The position numbers and the translations under genes are program-made. DNA of 48,603 nucleotides from Terriglobia bacterium (GTDB lineage: Bacteria; Acidobacteriota; Terriglobia; Bryobacterales; Bryobacteraceae): contig JAJPJN010000103.1 in assembly GCA_021324185.1 (NCBI GenBank), forward strand, positions 1 through 48,603, given 5' to 3'. The notes beneath the pieces were generated by a model. That model did not search any database. It worked only from the letters and a program-made list of their open reading frames with translations, and was not told the DNA's origin. Each line of letters begins with the position of its first letter. Positions within the stretch are counted from its first letter, which is position 1. Below, piece by piece: positions 1 to 7,960 of this stretch.

Positions 1-57
1 ACGCCCCCAAAGCCTCCGAACCCTGCGATTTTGAAGTCACCCAGGCCGGTTCCTTAA

Positions 58-88
58 GCTGACCGCTGAGAGCTGATAGCTGATCGCT
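58..88. repeat. Heptamer tandem repeat upstream of fabZ
   Basis: Four consecutive imperfect 7-base units (GCTGACC, GCTGAGA, GCTGATA, GCTGATC) followed by a fifth GCT. They are succeeded by a pyrimidine-rich stretch with a CTTCTTTG-like repeat near 94-117 and a GC-rich inverted repeat near 131-150. The first 57-62 bases may hold the last codons of an upstream gene (stops at 55-57 in frame 1 and 60-62 in frame 3), but neither frame can be recognised. No function is known to me; it may be an intergenic repeat family. Confidence 0.7.
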
Positions 89-195
89 TCCGTCTTCTTG
101 GCTTCTTTGCTTCTTTACGCTTTCAGGCTGCCGCCGGCTTTCCGGCCGGCGCTGCTTCCTGCCCGCTGAACCCCTCAGAGAACGAGTTCCGTTGT

Positions 196-201
196 TATAC
201 T
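196..201 (+). promoter_or_regulatory. Possible -10 box ahead of fabZ
   Basis: TATACT sits ten bases before the first ATG of fabZ, and no Shine-Dalgarno sequence is visible between it and the start. If it is a real -10 element, the transcript would be almost leaderless. No good -35 hexamer is seen 17 bases upstream, so this is weak. Confidence 0.2.
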
Positions 202-211
202 GAACCTGCCC

Positions 212-694
212 ATGACCGTAATGGATATCCATGAAATTTCGGCCGTGCTGCCGCATCGCTATCCGATGCTGATGGTGGACCGAATTATCGAGATCACGGA
301 TGAATCCGTTGTGGGGCTGAAGAACGTGACCGTTAATGAGCCGCACTTTATGGGGCACTTCCCCGGATATCCCGTCATGCCGGGCGTGCTCATTATTGAA
401 GCTATGGCGCAGGTCGCCGGTATCCTGATCGGCAAACTGGCGCCGCACACGCGCGGCAAGCTGATGTTTCTCGCTTCGGTTGAGGATGCCAAATTTCGCA
501 AACCGGTTTTTCCCGGTGATCAGTTGCGCATCGAAATGAAGAAACTACGGCTCAAGCATTCCGTTGCCAAGCTGCAGGGCACCGCTACAGTGGATGGCCA
601 GGTGGTGACGGAAGCCACGTTAATGTGCAAGCTGACCGATCTCGATTCTGCCACGGCAAAAGCTCCGGAGGTCGCTGAGCCGCAACTGGCTTGA
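212..694 (+). CDS. fabZ: 3-hydroxyacyl-[acyl-carrier-protein] dehydratase FabZ
   Basis: Hot-dog fold dehydratase that removes water from 3-hydroxyacyl-ACP in fatty acid elongation and competes with LpxA for 3-hydroxyacyl-ACP. The 160-residue product matches the family length. The active-site helix region is clear: HFPGYPVMPGVLIIEAMAQ with catalytic His49 and Glu63 (numbered from the first ATG), plus the early PHRYPMLMVDR motif. A second ATG three codons downstream (221) is an equally good start, because no ribosome-binding site separates them and family N-termini usually begin near the DI-H-E-I segment. The C-terminal extension of about 15 residues is Ala/Pro/Glu-rich. It is the first gene of a plus-strand lipid A run with lpxA 25 bases downstream. 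Confidence 0.95.
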   Translation: MTVMDIHEISAVLPHRYPMLMVDRIIEITDESVVGLKNVTVNEPHFMGHFPGYPVMPGVLIIEAMAQVAGILIGKLAPHTRGKLMFLASVEDAKFRKPVFPGDQLRIEMKKLRLKHSVAKLQGTATVDGQVVTEATLMCKLTDLDSATAKAPEVAEPQLA

Positions 695-719
695 GTGCGA
701 CGGCCAGTCTCACATTCGG

Positions 720-1496
720 ATGGCTATTCACTCCACCGCCATCGTTGACCCGGATGCCGGCATTTCTCCCGAGGCGGAAATCGGCCCTTATTGCATCATC
801 GGCAGCGGCGTCACCATCGGCGCGCGCACGCGCCTGATGGCGCACGTCTATCTCGAAGGCAAACTTACCATCGGAAAGGACAATCTGTTCTATCCGTATT
901 CATCCTGCGGCGTCACTCCGCAGGACAAAAAATATAAAGGCGAGCCTTCCGAGACGCGTATCGGCGACCGCAATTCCATTCGCGAGTTTGTGACCATCCA
1001 TCGCGGCACCGAAGGCGGCGGCATGGTGACGTCCATTGGAGACGGAAATCTCATCATGGCCTACGTTCATGTGGCTCATGACGTCATCATCCAGAACCAC
1101 ACGATTGTTGCCAATGGAGTAACCTTTGCCGGGCATGTGACGGTGGAAGATTACGCGAATGTCGGCGGCCTCAGCGCCATCCATCAGTTCTGCCGCATCG
1201 GCCGCCATGCCATGGTCGGCAGTTACAGCGTCATTAAACAAAATGTGCTTCCATACTCCATCACGGCTGCAAGCCACCAGGTGGAAGTCTACGGTGCGAA
1301 CAAGATCGGAATGGAGCGCGCGGGCTTTTCGGCTGAAGCGATTGAGCCGCTGCAAAACGCATTTCGCACCCTGACGCGCGCTGGCCTGAACACCACGCAA
1401 GCGCTGGCGCGCATCGAAGAAGAGATTCCGCAAACGCCCGAAATTAAAGAACTGCTGGAATTTATCCGCGGCTCGAGCCGGGGCTTCTGCAAATGA
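720..1496 (+). CDS. lpxA: UDP-N-acetylglucosamine acyltransferase LpxA
   Basis: Transfers an R-3-hydroxyacyl chain from ACP to UDP-GlcNAc (or its 3-amino analogue), the first committed step of lipid A synthesis in the cytoplasm. The 258 residues show the left-handed beta-helix hexapeptide repeats from residue 5 to about 175 and an alpha-helical C-terminus. Aligned from memory with E. coli LpxA, the catalytic base is His120 (HVAHD), and His117, His139 and His155-Gln156 are also present. The position matching E. coli Gly173, part of the acyl-chain ruler, is Ser168 here, which could shorten the accepted chain. Follows fabZ closely and precedes lpxI by 14 bases, so probably co-transcribed. Confidence 0.95.
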   Translation: MAIHSTAIVDPDAGISPEAEIGPYCIIGSGVTIGARTRLMAHVYLEGKLTIGKDNLFYPYSSCGVTPQDKKYKGEPSETRIGDRNSIREFVTIHRGTEGGGMVTSIGDGNLIMAYVHVAHDVIIQNHTIVANGVTFAGHVTVEDYANVGGLSAIHQFCRIGRHAMVGSYSVIKQNVLPYSITAASHQVEVYGANKIGMERAGFSAEAIEPLQNAFRTLTRAGLNTTQALARIEEEIPQTPEIKELLEFIRGSSRGFCK

Positions 1497-1510
1497 GTTA
1501 GGAGTAGCTG

Positions 1511-2338
1511 GTGGCGCAACGGTACGGCATTATCGCAGGGAATGGCCGTTTCCCTTTGCTTGCGCTGGAAGCGGCCCGGCGTGAAGGACACGATGTGGTG
1601 GTGATCGCCATCGAAAACGAAGCCGCTGCTGAAATCCCGCAACTCGCCTCTGCCGTTTATTGGATCAATATTGGACAGCTGGGTAAACTGATCGACATTC
1701 TCAAGCGAGAAAAGATTTCTGAAGTGATGATGGCAGGGCAGGTGAAGCATGCCAGCATCTTTTCATCTGTCAAGCCTGACTGGCGCTTGATTAAAGTCCT
1801 CACCGGGCTGAAGCAAAAAAACACGGCAGCTTTGATCGGCGGCATTCAAAAAACGCTACACGAGGAGGGCATTGAACTGGTAGATTCCACGCGGCTGCTG
1901 AAGCCGCTGCTCGCGCCCGAAGGTGTATTGACGCCACGGAAACCGGATCGAGACGAAGAAGCCGATATTGCCTACGGCCGCCGTATTGCGACTCTGCTCG
2001 CCTCAGCCGATATCGGCCAAAGCGTTGCCATCAGCGAAAAGGCCTGTGTGGCGGCCGAAGCAATGGAAGGCACCGACGCCATGCTGCGCCGTGCGGCTAC
2101 GCTCACCAATGGCAAGCCTCTTCGCTTGGTGAAGGCGTCCAGCGGCCGCGCCCATCTGCTCTTCGACGTTCCTGTGGTCGGCCTCACAACAATCGAAACG
2201 ATGATCGAAACGAAAACGACTGCGCTCGCGATTGACGCCGGGCGCACGCTCCTGCTCGATAAAGAGCGGATGCTGCAGCGCGCCGGCGAAGCCGGAATCA
2301 GCATCGCGGCCTACCCGCATCTCACCCAACCCGCATGA
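1511..2338 (+). CDS. lpxI: UDP-2,3-diacylglucosamine pyrophosphatase LpxI
   Basis: LpxI (DUF1009) hydrolyses UDP-2,3-diacylglucosamine to lipid X, replacing LpxH in many non-enteric Gram-negatives. The 275-residue protein has the family N-terminal pattern (YGIIAGNGRFPLLALEAARR), the central segment ending in GGIQKTLHEEGIELVDST, and the C-terminal catalytic-domain signature VVGLTTIETMIE followed by AIDAGRTLLLDKE. The GTG start at 1511 is preceded by TAGGAG at a workable distance and lies 14 bases after the lpxA stop. Its stop overlaps the next start by four bases (ATGA), indicating translational coupling with the oxidoreductase. Confidence 0.93.
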   Translation: MAQRYGIIAGNGRFPLLALEAARREGHDVVVIAIENEAAAEIPQLASAVYWINIGQLGKLIDILKREKISEVMMAGQVKHASIFSSVKPDWRLIKVLTGLKQKNTAALIGGIQKTLHEEGIELVDSTRLLKPLLAPEGVLTPRKPDRDEEADIAYGRRIATLLASADIGQSVAISEKACVAAEAMEGTDAMLRRAATLTNGKPLRLVKASSGRAHLLFDVPVVGLTTIETMIETKTTALAIDAGRTLLLDKERMLQRAGEAGISIAAYPHLTQPA

Positions 2339-3318
2339 ACAAAATACGGGCAGCGGTGATCGGCGCCGGCTCCTTCGGCAAAAATCATGCGCGCGTGCTT
2401 CACCAGCTTGCAGGTGTCGAGCTTTGCGGGATTGTCGACATTGATTTTGCAAAGGCGCAAGCTCTCGCCGGCGAATATGCGACTTGCCCCTACAACTCGC
2501 TCGAAGCGATTATCGGCAAGCTTGATGCAGCCATTGTTGCCACCCCGACCGTCACTCATGAAGAAGTAGCTGCGCGTCTTCTCAGCGCCGGAATTGATGT
2601 GCTGGTCGAAAAGCCGGTGGCGGGCACGGCGGAGGCGGGCAGGCGTCTCGCCCGGCTTGCGGCCGAACAGGGGCGCATACTCCAGGTAGGCCATCTCGAG
2701 CGTTTCAACCCGGCGGTCACCGCTCTTGAAAAAGTGGTCACGATGCCGCTTTTTTTCGAAGTGCATCGCCTCAGTGTGTTTACTCCGCGCAGCCTGGATA
2801 TCGACGTCGTGCTGGATCTCATGATTCACGATCTCGACATTGTCCTGAGCCTCGCGAAGGAAACCCCCGAGGAGATCCGCGCGGCGGGCATTTCGGTGTT
2901 ATCCGGCAAGGTGGATATCGCCAATGTTCGACTTTCGTTCGCGAGCGGCTGTGTTGCCAATTTGACCGCCAGCCGCGTCTCCACCGAAAAGATCCGGAAG
3001 CTGCGCCTCTTCCAGCCCGGCGAGTACATCTCGCTCGATTACCAGCGCCAGGAGGCGATTCGATTGGCAATTCGAAAAAATGAATTCAATTCGCCCCAAA
3101 TTGGTGTTGAATCGCTGAAAGTGGATCGCAGCGAGCCGTTGGAGCTCGAACTGGCCAGTTTTTTCGATTGCGTCCGGACTCGCCAACAGCCGCGGGTCGA
3201 CGGTTTTCAAGCCGCCTGCGCCTTGGCGGCAGCCGGGCAGATTCTTGCTAAAATCAAAGAACACAGCGACTTAGTAGCCGAAAGAATGCGCCGTCACCCG
3301 CCCGCGTCGCTGAGATGA
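2335..3318 (+). CDS. Gfo/Idh/MocA-family NAD(P)-dependent oxidoreductase, possibly GnnA-like
   Basis: Sugar or sugar-nucleotide oxidoreductase of 327 residues. The Rossmann motif GAGSFGKNHARVL starts at residue 10, the family EKP motif is at 92-94, and the catalytic-region segment MIHDLDIV is at 163-170. It overlaps lpxI by ATGA. A Gfo/Idh gene in this place is common in lipid A clusters; the characterised case is GnnA of Acidithiobacillus ferrooxidans, which oxidises C3 of UDP-GlcNAc so that GnnB can aminate it to UDP-GlcNAc3N. No GnnB-type aminotransferase is visible in this window, so a GnnA role is inferred from position only. Another possibility is a different 3-keto-sugar dehydrogenase in LPS core synthesis. 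Confidence 0.85.
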   Translation: MNKIRAAVIGAGSFGKNHARVLHQLAGVELCGIVDIDFAKAQALAGEYATCPYNSLEAIIGKLDAAIVATPTVTHEEVAARLLSAGIDVLVEKPVAGTAEAGRRLARLAAEQGRILQVGHLERFNPAVTALEKVVTMPLFFEVHRLSVFTPRSLDIDVVLDLMIHDLDIVLSLAKETPEEIRAAGISVLSGKVDIANVRLSFASGCVANLTASRVSTEKIRKLRLFQPGEYISLDYQRQEAIRLAIRKNEFNSPQIGVESLKVDRSEPLELELASFFDCVRTRQQPRVDGFQAACALAAAGQILAKIKEHSDLVAERMRRHPPASLR

Positions 3319-3371
3319 CGTGGCAACTTTGGCGCCCGAAGAGACGTCCTTAACACCGATTCGCCGCTTCC

Positions 3372-4466
3372 ATGAGCCTTGCCCCCCTTACGCTTGCTGA
3401 TCCAACCGAGGGGCAAGCGGCGGCTCCAGCGACGGTATTGCTGCCGCCTTCTAACGTAGAACTGAACCTATTGGCGGAATGGCCGCCCCGGCGCTCCCGC
3501 CCGCAGTGGATGTGGGTAATCGGCGGCTCGCTTGCGGTCCATCTGATTTTTTTCTTTATCGCGATCAAACTGCCAAGCTTTACCGGTCTCGAAGAACCGG
3601 AACGGCGCGTTGCCGTCAGGCGCACGGTACTGTATTTACCGCCCAGCCTGTTAACGCAAAAAGCGCCGAATCGCCGCAAGCCGTCGGAAAATATCGACCT
3701 CGCCAGCCTGCTCGCTTCCCAACAGGAGCAGGCGCGCAAGGCTTCCCCGGATTCAAGTACCAGGCACTTTGAAGTCCCCAAACAGCTTGCGCCGAAGCAG
3801 ACCCGGAGCGTCGCGCCGCAGATTCTACCCGAGCCTCCGAAAGTGGCTTTGAACCAGGCGCCGGGGCCGCTGCCGCCAGGAGCGATTGGGGGTATCGGCG
3901 CGCCCGCACCGCCGCCACCAGCACCCACGCAGAACCCGTTTCAGAATATCGGGACCGAAGCCCCGCCCAATCCGCATCCATCCATCGAGCCGCCCAAAGC
4001 GAATGTGCAGGAAGCGGTAAAAGGATTGGCGCGAAGTGGCGCGGGCAATCGATTGATGATTACGGATGACAGTATGCCGGAGCCCTCGCCGCCCTTGCCG
4101 GGGACCACGCGCCAGCCTGGCGCCGAGCATGCCGCTGTCGAACTGCAAAGCGATCCGGAAGGCGCCGACTTCAAAGCTTATTTGACACGCATACTGGCAA
4201 TTGTGCGCGCGAACTGGCGCCGCGTGATTCCGGAGAGCGCGCGTATGGGAACTCTCCGTGGCCGTACCGTGATGGAGTTCATTATCAACCGAGACGGCAG
4301 CATTCCGAAACTTGTCACGGCGCAATCCTCCGGCTCAGAGCCGCTGGATCGCGCTGCCATTGCCAGCCTGAGCATGTCCAATCCGCTCCCCGCGCTTCCC
4401 GCTGACTATAAGGGCTTTCAGGTGCGGCTTGCGTTTACCTTCAGCTATAACCTACCGGCACAATGA
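3372..4466 (+). CDS. TonB/TolA-like energy transducer
   Basis: The 364-residue protein has an unusually long cytoplasmic N-terminus of about 45 residues. One membrane segment follows (residues 46-66, WMWVIGGSLAVHLIFFFIAI), then a proline-rich periplasmic spacer (about 140-260) and a C-terminal TonB/TolA-type domain. The latter runs from about 270 (FKAYLTRILAIVRANWRRVIP) through GRTVMEFIINRDGSIPKL to SGSEPLDRAAIASLSMSNPLP. Such proteins transmit inner-membrane proton-motive force to outer-membrane receptors. No exbB/exbD is nearby, so its energising partner must be elsewhere or its role may be TolA-like in envelope integrity. It is 53 bases downstream of the lipid A run and overlaps the next small gene by four bases. 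Confidence 0.85.
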   Translation: MSLAPLTLADPTEGQAAAPATVLLPPSNVELNLLAEWPPRRSRPQWMWVIGGSLAVHLIFFFIAIKLPSFTGLEEPERRVAVRRTVLYLPPSLLTQKAPNRRKPSENIDLASLLASQQEQARKASPDSSTRHFEVPKQLAPKQTRSVAPQILPEPPKVALNQAPGPLPPGAIGGIGAPAPPPPAPTQNPFQNIGTEAPPNPHPSIEPPKANVQEAVKGLARSGAGNRLMITDDSMPEPSPPLPGTTRQPGAEHAAVELQSDPEGADFKAYLTRILAIVRANWRRVIPESARMGTLRGRTVMEFIINRDGSIPKLVTAQSSGSEPLDRAAIASLSMSNPLPALPADYKGFQVRLAFTFSYNLPAQ

Positions 4467-4645
4467 ACCCGCAACAGGAACAGAAGGGCGTAATCGGTTT
4501 CGGCACTGCGCTGGTTTTGTTTGCTTTGCTGGCCGCCTGGTCGATCCTGACGCTTAGAGGCGTGGCGCTGGCGTTTGCGCTTATCGTTATCGCCGGACTT
4601 GCGATCAAAAGCTACGTGCATTTTCTGCGCCGCCGGATTGGCTGA
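4463..4645 (+). CDS. Small two-helix membrane protein, unknown function
   Basis: A 60-residue protein whose ATG overlaps the stop of the TonB-like gene (ATGA), which supports a real, coupled gene. It has a short polar N-terminus (MNPQQEQKG), two hydrophobic segments at about 11-31 and 33-53, and a basic tail (HFLRRRIG), predicting a hairpin in the inner membrane with the tail in the cytoplasm. I do not recognise the family. Coupling to a TonB-like gene suggests an accessory or stabilising partner, but that is inference. Confidence 0.65.
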   Translation: MNPQQEQKGVIGFGTALVLFALLAAWSILTLRGVALAFALIVIAGLAIKSYVHFLRRRIG

Positions 4646-4775
4646 GAAGCACCAGGCGCGGTGCAATACGGCCGAAGATCCAGGTGGTTAAGTCTTTGTA
4701 AACATTAATTTTTGCGTGCGCGGCCAGATGGCGAAACGCGTGCACAGAAATGGCCGTCGAGCCTTAGGAGGCAGC

Positions 4776-6002
4776 ATGCCGGTTATGTTCTATCATCCAT
4801 TTCGAAATGCCGTATTGTACTTATCAGCCAGCCTTCTTACCGTGTCCACTCTTGCCTTAGGCCAGGACCCGAATTCCTACCCGCAATCCAATACAACCAC
4901 CAACCAACAGCAAGCCACGAATCCAACGGGCGGGTGGAAGCGCGTCGGTGATTCCCAGACATCCACCGCGAATAACGCGCCACCGGATCAGATGCCGCTC
5001 GATGGTGCTGCTCAAAACAGCGACATGCAGAATCCGCCGCCCCCGCCGTATCAGCCCGCGGGGAATCAGCAGTCCAGCCAGACGCCTTATCCGCAGCAAT
5101 ACCCGCAGAGCTACCCGCCTGCAGGGTACGGTTCGCAGCCGCCATATTCGCAGCAGCAGCCGGCCTATGGCCAGCAAAACCAGCAGAATTATCCGGCGCC
5201 GCCGCCCATTCCTGCAAGCCTCACGATTCCGCAGGGCACGTACGTTACGGTGCGGATCAACCAGTTCCTTTCTTCCGACAAGAATCAGCCGGGCGATGCC
5301 TTCTCAGCCACGTTAGTAGATCCGGTCGTAGTCAATGGAATCGTGGTTGCCGAACCTGGAGAAACGGTCGGCGGCCGCGTGGCGCTGGTGGAGAAGCATG
5401 GCATCGGAAAGGCGGCGAAGCTGGGCGTGCAATTAACTACGCTCACGCTGGTTGATGGCCAGCAGTTGCCGATCAACACGCAATTGACCGGGCGGCGCGG
5501 CGGCACCACGCCGGGTGGAGTCGAAGCGGGCAGCGTCATCGCAACAACCGGCTTGGGGGCGGCAATCGGCGCGGCTGCCGGATGGGGCACAGGCGCTGCT
5601 ATTGGCGCGGGCGCCGGCGCGCTCGCCGGTCTGATCGGTGTCGTGGTGACGCACAATCACGCGAGCGTCATCACTCCCGAGCAGATTCTGACGTTTCAGA
5701 TTCAAGCGCCCGTGACATTTTCGACCACGGCTTCCTCGGCGGCTTTTCGTTATATTCAACCGGGCGAATATTCGCGCCCAGGTCCGGGCGGCCCGTATGC
5801 GGCAAACGGCCCTGCGCCTGCGCCCGCACCGGCTCCTTATTACGCTTATCCGTATCCGTATTATGCGTACGGCTGGCCTTACTATTGGGGTCCGTCGTTC
5901 GCTTTCTACTACGGCCCTGGTTACTGGTGGGGTGGTCACTTCTATCGTTACGGCGGCCCCTGGCGCGGGGGCGTTGTGGTGCGCGGAGGATTCCGCCGTT
6001 AA
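4776..6002 (+). CDS. Secreted glycine-zipper protein with low-complexity ends
   Basis: Start chosen at the ATG at 4776 because AGGAGG lies five bases upstream; an in-frame ATG at 4716 would add 20 residues and hide the signal peptide. The 408-residue product begins with a signal peptide (about 1-30, ending LALGQ). A Pro/Gln/Tyr-rich linker (to about 150) follows, then a beta-rich domain starting LTIPQGTYVTVRINQFLSS. Next come a glycine-zipper stretch near 260-300 (repeated GAAIGAxAG-type units) and a Pro/Ala/Tyr/Trp/Gly-rich tail. Glycine zippers occur in outer-membrane or periplasmic lipoprotein-like proteins of the SlyB/17-kDa antigen type, but no lipobox Cys is present. Function unknown; probably cell-envelope associated. 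Confidence 0.8.
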   Translation: MPVMFYHPFRNAVLYLSASLLTVSTLALGQDPNSYPQSNTTTNQQQATNPTGGWKRVGDSQTSTANNAPPDQMPLDGAAQNSDMQNPPPPPYQPAGNQQSSQTPYPQQYPQSYPPAGYGSQPPYSQQQPAYGQQNQQNYPAPPPIPASLTIPQGTYVTVRINQFLSSDKNQPGDAFSATLVDPVVVNGIVVAEPGETVGGRVALVEKHGIGKAAKLGVQLTTLTLVDGQQLPINTQLTGRRGGTTPGGVEAGSVIATTGLGAAIGAAAGWGTGAAIGAGAGALAGLIGVVVTHNHASVITPEQILTFQIQAPVTFSTTASSAAFRYIQPGEYSRPGPGGPYAANGPAPAPAPAPYYAYPYPYYAYGWPYYWGPSFAFYYGPGYWWGGHFYRYGGPWRGGVVVRGGFRR

Positions 6003-6032
6003 CGAGCCATTCGCTTCATTGTGAATTTCTCA

Positions 6033-6062
6033 GGCTGGGAGACTTGCCCTCCCAGCCTTTTT
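6033..6062 (+). terminator. Rho-independent terminator
   Basis: Perfect 8-base stem GGCTGGGA (6033-6040) and TCCCAGCC (6050-6057) with a nine-base loop, followed directly by TTTTT. It lies 30 bases after the glycine-zipper stop and closes the envelope gene run. Confidence 0.9.
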
Positions 6063-6147
6063 GTTATTTGCGGGGCTGATTCGAAAAGGCGCGCGCACAC
6101 GGCGCCCACGGCTATCTGATACACGAATTTTTATCCCCGATCTCGCC

Positions 6148-6523
<376 letters not shown>

Positions 6524-6694
6524 TTAACGCCGGCGGCCTGGAAACGCGCGTGGTCCCTTGATCGCCTTATCCTTTTATGATTGACCTGTATCCCCTTTTT
6601 TTATGGGACCGCGTAAACAAAAGCGTATGATGATGGTTCTTTAGGCTACCGTATTGCCGTGGCAAACCTTACAAACTGACAGGAAAGATTCATA

Positions 6695-7960
6695 GTGAGC
6701 AAACTCAAATTTCTGGCCGTCATTTCCATTGCTTTGTTCGTATCGGCCTGCTCCAAAAAGGCTGCCGATACCGGTGAAGCCGCAGCGCCCGCCACGCCGG
6801 TGCAGGTGGCCACTGCGGTGAAAGAGCCTATCGAACAGCTTGTTACTGCGGAAGCTGTTCTTTATCCGCTGAAACAAGCCAACATCACGCCCAAGATCAG
6901 CGCTCCCGTCGCGCGTTTTCTGGTGCAGCGTGGCGACCACGTGCATGCCGGCCAGCTTTTGGCGGTGCTTGAAAACAGCGACCTGCGCGCCTCGGCTCAA
7001 GAAAGCAAGGAACTCTACGATCAGGCCCAGGCAGTTTATACCACCACTATGGATGCAACTTTGCCTGAAGATCTGACCAAGGCAAAGGCCGATGTGGAGT
7101 CCGCGCGTCAAGCGTTGGAAGCGGCCAAGCGCGTGCTCGAAAGCCGCGAGAACCTGCTCCGGCAGGGCGCTATCGCGCAGAAACTTGTGGATGATGCCCG
7201 TGTGGCCGAAGTACAGGCGCAAGCGCAATACGACACCACGAACGAACACCTTAAATCGCTGCAAAACGTTGGCCGCATAGAGCAGGTGAAATCCGCGCAA
7301 GCCCAGGTGCAAGCTGCCAAAGCTCACTATGAAAGCGTTGCTGCCCAACTCTCTTACGCTGAAATTCGCAGCCCGATGGACGGCGTCGTGGCTGATCGCC
7401 CATTGAATATCGGCGAGATGGCCTCAGCCGGGTCGCCGCTGTTCACTATCGTCGATATCTCGCATGTCATCGCGCGAGCCAATGTTCCGGCTCAACAGGC
7501 TGCGACACTGCGCGTCGGGCAGCCGGCCACCATCAGCGGTCCGGGCGGCGAACTGGACGGCAAGATCACGGTTGTCAGCCCCGCCGTTGATCCCAGCACC
7601 ACAACGCTGCAAGTTTGGGTCGAAGCCCCGAATCCCGGCGAAAAACTGAAGCTGGGCAGCACGGTACAGGTAGCTATGGATGCCGGCGCAATTCCAGATG
7701 CCGTAGTGGTGCCGGTCGCTGCCTTGCTTGCTTCTGATGAGGGGGGGGAAAAGGTGATGATTGCCGGTTCTGACGGGCTGGCACATGAGCAAAAAGTCGA
7801 AATCGGCATTCGCTCCGGCGATAAGGTGCAAATCGTGAGCGGCGTGAAGCCCGGCGACAAAGTTATCACCGAAGGCGCACTCGGCTTGGACGATAAAGCC
7901 AAAATCGAGATCGCAAAGCCGGGCGCGGCGGGAGATAAAGAGAAGGACGACAAGTCTTGA
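6695..7960 (+). CDS. RND efflux periplasmic adaptor (membrane fusion protein), lipoprotein
   Basis: HlyD/AcrA-family adaptor of 421 residues that would link the inner-membrane RND pump to an outer-membrane channel. The GTG start has AGGAAAG about ten bases upstream. A lipoprotein signal ends in the lipobox VSAC with Cys19. Next come the biotinyl-lipoyl half motifs (ISAPVARFLVQRGDHVHAGQ), a long helical hairpin (about 105-215), the second lipoyl half (YAEIRSPMDGVVADRPLNIG), a beta-barrel and the membrane-proximal domain ending in KPGDKVITEG. The tail is Lys/Asp-rich. The stop overlaps the pump start (TTGA). No outer-membrane factor gene follows. Confidence 0.93.
   Translation: MSKLKFLAVISIALFVSACSKKAADTGEAAAPATPVQVATAVKEPIEQLVTAEAVLYPLKQANITPKISAPVARFLVQRGDHVHAGQLLAVLENSDLRASAQESKELYDQAQAVYTTTMDATLPEDLTKAKADVESARQALEAAKRVLESRENLLRQGAIAQKLVDDARVAEVQAQAQYDTTNEHLKSLQNVGRIEQVKSAQAQVQAAKAHYESVAAQLSYAEIRSPMDGVVADRPLNIGEMASAGSPLFTIVDISHVIARANVPAQQAATLRVGQPATISGPGGELDGKITVVSPAVDPSTTTLQVWVEAPNPGEKLKLGSTVQVAMDAGAIPDAVVVPVAALLASDEGGEKVMIAGSDGLAHEQKVEIGIRSGDKVQIVSGVKPGDKVITEGALGLDDKAKIEIAKPGAAGDKEKDDKS

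Noticed and set aside
1-62. End of an upstream gene on the plus strand
   Set aside because: Two frames reach a stop in the first 62 bases, but neither can be recognised in such a short stretch, so no feature is claimed.
2311-2829. Long minus-strand open frame opposite the Gfo/Idh gene
   Set aside because: It lies entirely antisense to a well-supported gene and resembles no family; many such shadow frames occur in this GC-rich window.
4716-4775. Longer start of the glycine-zipper protein
   Set aside because: A perfect AGGAGG precedes the ATG at 4776, and the shorter start gives a proper signal peptide.
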